Below are positions 1 to 9,599 of a stretch of DNA of 64,000 nt, in pieces. The DNA is taken from assembly GCA_021401465.1 (NCBI GenBank), contig JADDMT010000135.1, positions 1-64,000 on the forward strand. Direction: 5' to 3'. The DNA comes from Teratosphaeria epicoccoides (lineage: Eukaryota > Ascomycota > Dothideomycetes > Mycosphaerellales > Teratosphaeriaceae). How positions within the stretch are numbered: position 1 is the stretch's first letter; each line of letters begins with the position of its first letter. Below the pieces are notes generated by a model. That model saw only the letters and a program-made list of their open reading frames with translations. It had not been told where the DNA came from and made no database searches. The translations under genes were made by a program, and so were the position numbers.

Positions 1-13
1 GCGTCCCTTGCCA

Positions 14-20
14 TATAAAA
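14..20 (+). promoter_or_regulatory. TATA-like box upstream of the antisense gene of element A
   Basis: TATAAAA at 14-20 is followed by a pyrimidine-rich stretch, as in many fungal core promoters, and then by the ATG at 150. The equivalent place in element B (34051-34060) reads TATATAAAAA, so the box is conserved although the surrounding sequence is mutated. A GTAAGC at 74-79 and CTAACT..TAG just before the ATG could mark an intron in the 5' leader. Promoter role is inferred from position only. Confidence 0.4.
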
Positions 21-149
21 AGCGCCCTTCGCTATCGCTCTTGCTTCCTTTCTCTCACATGCTCACTTAAAACCGTAAGCCCCCCCCTCTTCTTTCTCCT
101 ACCCTCTGGCCTTTTCTCCGGGATTCCAGGCGATACTAACTAGAACTAG

Positions 150-952
150 ATGGCCCCTACTATCCACTGCGTCGACTGCGCCCTCCGGGGCGTAGATTGC
201 GTCCCCTAATCGGTATGTTCAGGAGTCCTCGTCGTTGTGCCCGGCTTCAGCTAATGAATCTGCCTAGTCTACCCGAGCCCGCGCCTGCTAGCGCTGCGCT
301 AGCAAGCGCCTAAACTGTAAAGCCCTGTACGCGTTACTTGGTGTCCACGCAAAATGCTCCGCTAACTCGGCTAGCCCCGCCCTCGCCCACGTCTCCTACG
401 CCTCCTGGACCCGTTCCCAGGACGCCGACAGGTATGAGCCGTTCCCCGGGAGGTTTTGCACGGCTAACATCGCGGCAGCGCCGCCGCGCATAACGACCTG
501 GCGAAGGTCCTCAAGGCCTGGCGGGCCTTAGGGCCTTTGCAGTCAGCGGGTCTGCTGTCCGGGTATGTTCTATCAGTGTCCTCTAGGATTCCGCCGCTAA
601 CCTCGAGCAGCGTCGTGGCCCAGGAGGTCATGGGGACCGTGGGTGCCGCCATCGCCTAGTAGGGCCTCCTGCGAGTTCATCCCGTACTCTATGTGTTTCT
701 GCGCGCTAACAGTTCGGAAGGTCCGGGGGCGTTCTACTGGCGCTTACCCTGGGTAGGCGGCGGGAGAACGTTGCCAGTGAGGGCGAGAGCCCTCGTCGCC
801 GTCAGTCTGGCGCTGCTGCCCAGGGCTCCGACCGAGAGGCCGGGGACTCCGACGGCAGCCTGGTCGGCGAGTCTAGGGGGTCCGGCGAGGGCCCCTCAGG
901 CGACGGGGGGGCTGGCCCCGCCAGTGAGGCCCCTGGTGACAATCCCGCCTGA
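150..952 (+). pseudogene. Antisense Zn2Cys6-type gene of element A, five exons, lightly RIP-damaged
   Basis: Opposite strand to gag-pol, between the chromodomain and the 3' LTR. Exons 150-212, 268-431, 479-562, 611-670 and 721-952 join in frame to 200 codons plus TGA. Introns are 55, 47, 48 and 50 nt. Donors are GTATGT, GTATGA, GTATGT and GCGAGT (the last a GC-AG type or a damaged GT). Branch-like GCTAAT/GCTAAC precedes each AG. Cysteines 7, 10, 17, 28, 31 and 38 have spacing C-x2-C-x6-C-x10-C-x2-C-x6-C, matching the Gal4-type binuclear zinc cluster. The C-terminal third is rich in Gly, Ser, Glu and Asp. Only four internal stops occur (codons 20, 29 and two adjacent ones in exon 4), all TAA/TAG, hence explicable by RIP of Gln codons. 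The exon model is my reading; no transcript was available. A TATA-like box sits about 135 bp upstream. Confidence 0.72.
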
Positions 953-1249
953 TTGTCGCCGGGGTCCTCCATCCTCGGCACGGGGGCCTGCAGCCGGGGG
1001 GGTTTTTCTTCTTTTCTTTCTTTTGTTGTATAAATAGCTACCTAATGTCAATTTTTTTCTCTAACTTTGTCCTTTCCCAAACGCCTGTACTCCTCGTTAC
1101 GAATGCTAGACTCCCTTTGTTAGGTCCTGCATCTCGCTTCCTTTTTCTTCTTGTCCTACCTCTCTCTAGGGCCGTCGTTGTTCTCCGCGCTTCCCTAAGC
1201 CCGCTCGAAGCGGTCTATTGCTTCGGTGTCCATTAGGTTTTCTAGGGGC

Positions 1250-4200
1250 TCCTATGTAGGTTTATAGTACCCTGACCATTTCACTAGGACCTCGCGTCCT
1301 CTCCCCCTTCTCTTGTCCCTCGCGCAGAGTATCTCTTCTACTAACCACTCTTCGTGCGACTTAAACAGAAGGGGGTCTGGCTGTTCGTCGTCGTTCTCCT
1401 GCCTAGGCATAGGGTCCTTGCCCGCTAGTCTTAGCAGGTCGGTATAGAACACCGGGTGTATGTTGTTCGGGAGCCTAGTCAAGCGGATAGAGACCGGTGA
1501 TAACACCTCGGCCACCGTGTATTTCGCATGCTTGGCGTCTAAGCTTTTCTTGGGTCTCTCTGTAGTGTAGTTCCGTAGATCTAGCCAGACCTTGTCACCG
1601 ACTTTATAAATTGGGGCGGGGTTCTGGCGTTTATTAGCGGACTCCTCCTGTTCCTACGCGGAAGCCGCCATTGTTGCTTGGCAGATTCCCGTTATGTCCC
1701 GAATCTTTCCCACGAACGTCTTTGCCCTCTCGGCTGCCTTCAACGGGCTAGGCCCTGCGGGGTCCTCGGTTAAAGGTACGGGGCCCTGTGCTTCGTAGCC
1801 ATAGGTAGCGAAGAAGGGGCTCATGCTAATTCCCGAATGATACCTCCCGTTTAGCGCCAGTTAAGCCACAGGGAGCCATCGCTTCCAGTCGGATTGCTCA
1901 TAGTTAATATAGTTCCGGAGGTACGCTTGTACTTCTTGGTTCAGGCGTTTAGGGCCTCCGTCTGTTTGTAGGTAGTACGCGGAGCTTAACCGCTAGGACA
2001 CGCCCATTCCTTTGCAGAAGGTCGTCTAGAAGGTGCTAGTCTAGTTAGTGCCCCGGTCGCTCGTAATAGCCGTCAGCATTCCATGGTACCGGGCCTAGCA
2101 ATCCATGAACTTCTCCGCGTACTCCTTGGCTTTCATGCTAGGCATCGCCTGCAAAACCACGTACTTGCATAGGCGATCCTTGATAACCTATAGGTATCGA
2201 CATCCCTCGGAGTCAGGCAAGTCTGTCATGAAGTCCATGGAGATCTCCTAGAAGAATCTGTCGGGAACCGGTAATAGCTTCAGCAGTCCGTGCTTGTGCT
2301 CTCTCTACACTTTGTTGCGACCGCAGTAGTCGCAGTTCCTCAGGAACCGCCGGACATGCTTAGACAGTAACGGCTAGTAGAAGTCGCGCCCTAGGATCAT
2401 CGTCGTGGCGTCCCGTCCTGGGTGCCCGTATACCGTAGCGTCGTGCACGGACTAAATGAGCTTCGTCCTAAGCATGTCGTTACTTTCGTCGTTAGAGTCC
2501 GGGGTCTCGCCCCTAGGCTGACTGTCGTTTGCTCCTAGGACCCATAGTTTGTCGCGGTATCGCAGGAAGCCCCTCTTGTCGATCTTGTAGTCCCCCGCTT
2601 GTAGTTTTAGCCTCGCTCCGGCTAGTAGCGCCCGGGAGCCGCTCTTTACTGCTTTTAACACCGTCGAGTACAGCTCGTCTTTCTCTACTGTGGCTGTCTA
2701 TAGGTCATTAAGGGTGCTGTCCTGGAACGGCCCTATGGGCTCCCGGTTAGAGGTTGCGGAGTTAGCGAATTGCTGTTCGTTCTCTACGGTAGTAGGTAAC
2801 AGGCCGATCGGGGTAATCGGTACGACGTCCCTGCTCTCATCCACGGGGTCCGGCTAACTCTCCACGACTTCCGGGTCCAAAAACCTCCTAAACCGTGATT
2901 CCTTATCTTCCGCTCCTAGCGTGTCCTGTTCTCGTCTTAACAGCGCGTCCGGGACTACTCCTTCGGCGCCCAGGCGATATACCAGGGAAAACTGGAATTG
3001 CGCGAGGGTTTCGTACTACCGTATCTGCCGCTCGGACAGCTGTCGCTTGACCATGAAGTACTCCAGGTTTTTGTGGTCCGTGAGAATAGTGAAGGGCCTA
3101 CACGACTTCAGCTCGGGGCCCCAGAACTTCAGACTAGATATCACGGCTAGCATCTCTTTGTCATGGATGTCGTAATTAATCTCCGCCTTGTTGAGTTTCT
3201 GCGAGAAGAAGCCCACTAGTCTCCGGACTCCGTTGTTTTCTTGCAGGAGAGCCGCCCCTAACGCAAACCCGCTGCAGTCAGTCTCTAAAAAGGTCGGCAG
3301 CTCCGGGTTCCATTGAGAAAGGACTAGCGCCAAACAGAACTTCGCTTTCAGCGTTCTAAACGCGGACTCCTCGAGTTCCCCCTAGGAGAACGGTCTGCCC
3401 TTCCCTGTAAGCGCCGTCAAGGGCCCGGCCGTCTTCGAGTAGTTCGGGATGAACATCCTGTAGTAGTTAGCGAAGCCGAGGAATCTACGGACTTCCTTTT
3501 GTGTTTTTGGTCGCTCCTAGTTACGCACGGCCTCTACCTTTTCTGGCTCGGTCCCCACGCCTTTTCTGTCGGCGTGTATTATGAACCCTAGGTACTTGAT
3601 ATCCTTTTTGGCGAACTCGCTCTTCCCGGGGTCAAGGTAGAGGCCCCCGTCCTAGAGCTTCCGGAGTACTCGCGTTACTTTAGCGAAATGGTCTTCTCGC
3701 GAACCGCCACTGTATATGATGACGTCGTCCATGTACGCGGAGGCGCAGTCGTCTAATTCCTCGCGTAGCAGTATGTTGATATATCGTTAGAACGTTGCCG
3801 GAGCCCCGGATAAACCGAACGGACACACTAGCCATTCAAATGAACCGAACCTCGTGCGAAAGGCTGTCTTGTACTCATGGCCTTTTGCCATACGGATTTG
3901 GTGGAAGGCCGACACTACATCTACCTTAGTGAGCTACCGGGCGCCCGTGAGGTTCCTCAAGGTCTCCGGTATCAACAGGAGGGGGTACCTATCTTGCTTT
4001 GTGATCGCGTTAAGGGCGCGGTAATCGCAGCAGAACCGGAGCCCTCCCCCCGGCTTCCGGACAAAGAGCACGGGAGCCGCAGCCTCTAAGTTAGTAGGCC
4101 GAATGAATCCCTTCCCTAACAGTTCGTCTAAGGACTTCCTTAAAACCAGTAGTTCCTCCTTCGACATGCCGTACAGGGGCCCCCACGGCAGAGCCGGCTA

Positions 4201-4890
4201 GGATCCGTCTAGTTCTTCGCGGAGTTCGATGCGGTAGTCGATGCCAGGGCGGTGTGGCGCTAATTTTTCCGCTTCCTGGCGGCAGAACAGCGGAGCCATG
4301 TGCTGAAGCTCCGGAGGTAACGCCTTCTTCAACTCGTCTAGCGTCGGATATTCCTTTGCCTTTAAGGCCTCCGCGACATCCGCCGTCGCGGTCGCGCATA
4401 CCCGGGTAAAGTTCCCGCGGTCCTCGTATTCTCGGTGGTTCCGTCCTTCGTTTATCTACCGTCCCGCTCTTCCATGCTAATACCGACGCCTTTCTGGCGC
4501 GGTCCGCACTTTATTGTGAGCCTTCTAGGGGTTCCCTAGTATCAGGGGGAAGGCTAGATCCTTTACTACGTATGCGTACACTAGTTGCTAGAACCCCTCG
4601 ATTTCCATCCGGAAGGCGACTACTCCTTCTACCGCGGAGTCTCGCATCGACGCTGTTACGCCCCTCGCTATGCGTGACTCCTTGCTTATTAAGCTCAAGC
4701 CGAGACCTTTTGCTAGGTCTCCGTTAATTGCAGCGTAGCATTAGCACCCTTCATCGATGAGAGCTGATGTCCTGGTATTATTTGCCAGGACTACATCAGT
4801 ATAGATCAGGTTCCCGTCCATGGATCCCTTAACTCTCTCCTATCCTTCTGCTAATGTCTCCGTTACTCCCGCTTCCTGACTCCAAGCAGG
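1250..4890 (-). pseudogene. pol: Element A pol: PR-RT-RNase H-integrase-chromodomain, RIP-damaged
   Basis: Degraded Ty3/gypsy polyprotein in usual gypsy order on the minus strand. The protease region is near 4700-4860 (ALID-x-GC, Ser of DSG replaced by Glu). RT covers about 3700-4170, with a readable segment RALNAITKQDRYPLLLIPET and an intact YMDD at 3724-3735. RNase H at 3016-3333 has LETDCSGFALGAALL and LTDHKNLEYF. Integrase at about 1800-2661 keeps the HHCC zinc finger (GHPGRDAT and CDYCGRNK) and the first catalytic Asp (MDFMTDLP). The chromodomain at about 1250-1440 reads WLVEEILCARDKRRGRGREV then VKWSGY. Stops interrupt every few dozen codons, so no functional polyprotein is made. The chromodomain places it among chromoviruses, which target integration to heterochromatin. 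Confidence 0.9.
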
Positions 4891-4892
4891 AG

Positions 4893-6098
4893 TCAATCTT
4901 TTCCCGAGTTGTTCCTCCTGGGTTCCTCTGCCATTCTATCGTCCTCTAGCGATGGCGACACTCTAGTCGTATTGATCCAGGCTAGGGGCGTAGCCGAGGC
5001 GTAGGGACACCCCTTAACTTGATGTCCGGACGCTCCGTAGCGGTAGCACAGGTTATTCTCCCGGCGTTTCTCTCTCTCCGTGGCGTCTACCCATCTGGCG
5101 CGTCGTTTCCCCCCGTTGTTTTGTCGGGGTCCTTTGCCGTCATATCGGTCTCCTGCGGTACGAGTCGGTGCCATGACCGTATCCCTATCCGCGTCTATTC
5201 GGGATCCGACTCCGGGGTTAGGCACTTGCACGGCAGCCGTGGGAATACCTTCGGAGTCCTTGTTCTTGTCTCTTAACTACCTCCTATGGGCCGCCTTGAA
5301 CTAGTCGGTTGCCTCGGAGTTTGTCATGACCCTTTCGACCTCCTCCGCAAACGCGTAGTAGTCCCCCTTGTCTCTTACGTTCGCCGTGTACATCCTGGCG
5401 GGGTTCGAAAACGAATTCTTGAGGTATCTGATCTTCGCGTCATCTGTCTACTAGTCTCCTCCTGCGGACAGCAGGAGTTCGTCGAATTCTAGCTAGTGCT
5501 CGTGCCATGGTTAGCCTGCCGCGTGTCGGAGGTTTGTGAGCTGTTCTAGAGCTCTCGCCGTCTCATTGCTGTCCGCGAACACGGCCTTAAGTTACGTGAG
5601 GAAAGCTTCGGGGTCCTTCGCTCCGTCCGGGCCTCCTTTCTCCCAGAAATGGCGCATCCGGGCGCGCTAGCGAGCGGGGAGGGTGTCGTAGATCGTGTTC
5701 TAGTAATAATCCGCGCCTATTAGGGGTTTTACCCTAGAGCGCGCCCTGAACGAACTCCTAATACGGAGCAGGTAATCCCTAAACGATTCGGCTTTTCCGT
5801 CCTACGTTAGTAGCCTCCATTCTCGGGGTACCGTCGGTTCTACGACGGAGTTCGCACGCGTTGCTACGGCTAGCGCGTCCGCGAGGGTCTTTAGTAGCTC
5901 CTCCGACAGGACGCCCGGGTTCTGTCGCTGTCAGGACTCCGATTCATTTAACGCGGCCCTCGTGGCTGTCAGCTCGGCCATAATTTGCTGTTGCTAGGTG
6001 TGCATTCCCTCGACGACACGGCGCATTTCTGCCAACGCTTCCTCGTTCGTGGATCCTTCGGACACCGGGGTTAATTGGCTAGGGGACGGCCTATCCAT
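4893..6098 (-). pseudogene. gag: Element A gag, RIP-damaged
   Basis: An ATG at 6098 (minus) lies 21 bases inside the 5' LTR edge and opens a frame beginning MDRPSPSQLTPVSEGS, the expected gag position. A zinc knuckle lies at 5007-5048 (CYRYGASGHQVKGC); the second Cys of the CCHC motif reads Tyr, a TGT-to-TAT change. Gag would form the virus-like particle and bind the genomic RNA. The frame is broken by stops, including one TGA that fits CGA-to-TGA. The matching place in element B (A coordinate about 5247) is where element C inserted. Confidence 0.8.
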
Positions 6099-6119
6099 GG
6101 TGAAATTGATCGTACTTAA

Positions 6120-6281
6120 TGTCACGGGTGAACAGCGTATACACAGGGGTTCATGTGGTATTCAACAAGTACGATGGGGAGAGAAGGACTATCTGCCAGC
6201 TGTCCGGTCTTTTATAGCCGGCTTCGTCAGGGGTCGCATAGGCCCTAGCCTGTGCCAAGACTCAGGGCTTCGCCCTTCACA
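6120..6281 (-). repeat. 5' LTR of element A (162 bp)
   Basis: Begins TGTCACGGG and ends CTTCACA on the plus strand, so has TG..CA ends. It is homologous to the LTRs of element B (33539-33714 and 47121-47288); it lacks a short CGTACCGCG-containing block present in B. Such short LTRs (160-176 bp) are at the low end for gypsy elements. Confidence 0.88.
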
Positions 6282-6286
6282 ACTCC

Positions 6287-6374
6287 CATGACAGTACTAT
6301 GACTCATAGCACTTAGGACCCACATGATCCTGTATCCTACAGTACTCCGGACAGTACTCCTGACACTCATGACA
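6287..6374 (-). repeat. End fragment of a D-family LTR, inverted
   Basis: The reverse complement of 6287-6374 matches the first about 85 bases of the D LTRs (starting TGTCATGAGTGTCAGG). The LTR edge is at 6374 and the LTR would run leftwards into the site where element A sits. This implies a D-family copy in minus orientation that was itself hit by element A, so most of it lies outside the window. Confidence 0.7.
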
Positions 6375-9300
6375 CTAGTCCTATGACATGTTAGCGCTTT
6401 CGACGACATCTAAGCCTTCTCTCCTTACCTCCTCTTTATTCTCGCATTCGAATCTGCTTTCTATTAACATGTCTGCGGCCTAGTCCTTTAAACCCTGCTT
6501 ATTGTCTACCTTGCTAGACTATGCGAGTATAGCTTCTCTAACCCTATTCGTGTAGTTGTTACAACACTAACGTAACCTCTGCCTTATCTACGCCCCTAAC
6601 ATTAGCACCTCCTTATAGGACCTACGTAGGTACTTATAGTATCTAAATCTACGTCGTCTAGCCTCGAGCTAACTCGACCTTTCATCCCTAGCATATCACG
6701 CGCTACGAGTTACTAGTCCATTACAATATGCTTACAACTCGGCTAGTAAGTAGGAGCTATAGGGTATAGCATAGAAATGCCCTTCCGCCCTCATGAAGCG
6801 TCTATCTACGAGAGTTCTTAGACTTTAACGAGCAAAGGCTCGATTAACTTATCTTTATGTACAGGAGGGCTACTACGTATATCTTCGCTACTAGAGTAGT
6901 CGTATCCTTAGTCAGAGTTTGTAGTCTAGCTACTATTATAGCCTTAACGGCTACTCGACTAGCTCCTAGACTGACTTTGACTACTACTATTGCCCTAGCG
7001 GCTACGAGACTCGCTGTTACGGTAGTTCTGACTGCTGCTGTCGCTCCTGTAATTAGTAGGTCGGCTATTATAATAGCCTCGACAGATGCTTAGCTGCTAT
7101 GTCTTTACCCTGTTACTCTTAGGTTTGCTACTATCTTGTTGCGTATTACGAGACAATGACTAAAGCCTCTTATACGGCCGATTCTGCCTTAGTAGTAAGG
7201 ATGACCGCTTATGCGTCTAGTCTCTTCGTGACTAGTACATTGTCTGTATGCATGTTAGTATAGCCGCTATATGCGGGTAGCTTCTTACATTAGTCGCCTT
7301 CGTATAGGCTTTAGGCACTATAAAATCCTTATGCTCCTAGTTAGCTATCTCCTCGTTACTGTTGTCTACACTATCGCTATTGTTGCTTAGCAAGTCTTCT
7401 AAATCATTCGCTAGATCGTAATTTGAACTGCTGCTAGATGACGCGGAACGTAACCTCTATTGTCTGTCTTTCTTCGAAGGCATGATTAAAGAAGGACGCG
7501 ACTTAAAGGATTAGCAGAGAATAGAGCGCGGTATATCCTTCTTAGTCGTGTAGGTCTAGTAGCAGGTTAGTAAAGGATAATATCTATAGCATGTAAATAT
7601 GCACATACTACGAGTTACTATCTTATGTAGCTACGTAGCGTCTATTAATATAGAAGAAAGAGAGGACGCAATGTTTATAGTATCTTACGACACGCGAGTA
7701 TCATCTAAATTCAGCTACCCCTGAAATTGCGCTTCCCTATTAGCTGGCAGTACTTTTAGCTTGCTAGCGGTATACTATTAAAATACCGCTAGTAGAACGA
7801 GCCTCAGTTAGCATTAATTCTTCATTAATAGCTCGTATAGGTACTACGAAACATCCGCGCTATATAGCACGTCTGCCTATATGACACAGCCTAACAGAGG
7901 TAGTTACTCTGTAGTAGATCCTACATATATAGTAGTAAGATTCGTTCTACATGCGAGAGAATATCCTATACGTATCGTTCTAAAGGCCTTTAAGCTAGGT
8001 TTAAGCTATAACAGCCATACTACTTTCGTGTTAACCCTAGGTAATTGTTAACTTCTAGACTGTCTGCTGCTAATAGTTTGACGATATCTTGTATAGTAGA
8101 TGCCGAAAACTGACCTCCCCTGCTTGTGTCTATAACGCCTCTACTATTACTAGGAATTTGAGTTGTAATTCCCTGCAACTACTAAAGAAGGCGCTCGTTT
8201 CCTAGAACATGCGCTCCTTCGCTACTATTAACCGCACAATTCGGCCAAGTAGGCTAAGCTGCTCTATCCGTTCTTCTAACGTAGCGTACAGGCGTAGGTA
8301 ATCGTTATGTTAAAGTATAAGGCCTGCTTCGATTATACCTATGCTCTGCTACTATAGCGCCTTAGGTTTGTAAATCGTGCTACGCTAGGTCTTAGAGGTT
8401 CTTGTCGAGAAAACACGTACACTCATTGTTTAGGCTATGCCTATATCGTGTCTGTTTAGATTACAGATGTCAGGATTACTTGAAACACATGTTATTTATA
8501 CTCGTTAGTCCCTTAGCTAACTTCAGATAAAAGATATAGCGGACCCTTCCGCGCTTTTCGTACCTTATCGCTATAGCTGTAGCCGTCGTATATGCGACGC
8601 CGCATTGTCTATCTTCTAGTCCCCTATAATACTATCTGTAGTAGGCATGATCTAGACGCTAGGTTCCTCATGATTATAGCACTTAAGACATGCATATAGG
8701 AACAGGATACTCGAGCCTATACGAACTAGCTATGTAGTAATCAGCTACCTACGCGGCACGCGCACCTTTCTAGGGGTCGGGTGTTTATAGTAATTAACGC
8801 GTCTATAAGCGCCGTAGCCTTTGTAACATACTACGTTAACAATAGCTTCATAGCGCATACTATACTACATAGGCTATAGCAAGGCATTAAAAGGTCATAG
8901 TAATCATGCCTAGTATGTTCCTACCTACATAGTAGCAAAGTTTTAGCACTTCATTAATCAGAGCACTATAGATCTTAGACTTGACGAGAAATACGCGTTA
9001 GATTCAAACATCTCCTTAGACTTAAATGACAGAGTCAAAACTTAATTAGCAGATAATGTCCTTGCCTACAAGGAGGGGACATTAGTCGACAATACTACGG
9101 GAGTAGATAGGTAGTATGTTGCAAACGAGGAACTAGTCATAGTCGTTAAGCCTGTGTTCAATGAGGCTTACATGTAAGAGAAGGAGATAGTAGCGACAGC
9201 TAGGGTAATCGACAATAACAGTAGTAACATTAACGTACTTAGTCTCTATAACGACCTAGCAGCATTTACAAGAGACGCTACATCTCTAGATAGACGATAT

Positions 9301-9599
9301 GGAGACACGAATAGTAGCTAAGCGGGTAGGCTACATAGCGTCACAAGCGAGCACAGCTTAGCTTTAATCTATATGCGCGCTAGTAGGCTGTTATCTACTA
9401 GGTACGAGCAACTATACAAGCGGACACCTTTTAGCGTAGGTAGTCTCACGGCAGGCAGGCTAATCAAAGTGTACGTTAAGCCATAATCCTACTAAGTTAG
9501 TAATAACCTTGACTAGGTCTAACGAACAGATAGATAAGGAACTTAACAAATAGGGCTATGCCTTCTTCTAAAGTAATACAGATGTAGCATTCGCATACT
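6375..9599. other. Unidentified RIP-degraded repeat
   Basis: No LTR or known domain recognised. TAG and CTA are very frequent on both strands, as in the neighbouring elements, so this is repeat-derived. A coding-like minus-strand patch lies at about 7920-8700 (see that entry). Two plus-strand stretches near 9160-9300 and 9600-9720 read as degraded coding sequence and may be the N-terminal part of the Plavaka-like gene that follows. A plus-strand open stretch at 6857-7093 is hydrophobic and low complexity and I do not regard it as a gene. Confidence 0.5.
7920..8700 (-). pseudogene. Unidentified minus-strand gene relic
   Basis: A coding-like minus-strand frame at about 8100-8460 reads GIIEAGLIL, then LRLYATLEERIEQLSLLGRI, then LIVAKERMF, with TAG/TAA at spots where Gln or Trp would fit. 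Further upstream a patch near 8650-8700 reads CLKCYNHEEPS, with a C-x2-C pair. The frame shifts by one near 8090, perhaps an intron or an indel. I do not recognise the family. The helical, charged look of the main patch supports a real protein once encoded here. Confidence 0.35.

Larger units (their letters stand above)
1..6281 (-). mobile_element. Ty3/gypsy chromovirus element A, minus strand, 3' end outside window
   Basis: LTR retrotransposon read right to left: 5' LTR (6120-6281), gag, protease, RT, RNase H, integrase, chromodomain, then about 1 kb holding an opposite-strand gene. The 3' LTR lies left of position 1. It is the less damaged partner of element B. Aligned stretches differ almost only by C-to-T and G-to-A changes in B (for example CCGG in A against CTAG in B), the RIP signature. 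Internal stops are nearly all TAG/TAA at Gln or Trp positions. The bases right of the LTR (ACTCC, 6282-6286) would be its target duplication; the partner is outside the window. Flanking sequence 6287-6374 is the end of a D-family LTR, so A probably landed in a D-type element. Confidence 0.9.

Noticed and set aside
693..1037. 114-codon plus-strand open frame
   Set aside because: It is in a different frame from the exon 4/exon 5 model and consists of GC-rich Arg/Pro/Ala runs; the spliced frame with acidic Ser/Gly tail and TGA at 950 is more protein-like.
6857..7093. 78-codon plus-strand open frame
   Set aside because: Low-complexity Ala/Thr/Val/Ile-rich frame from CTA/ACT repeats in RIP-altered DNA; no support.
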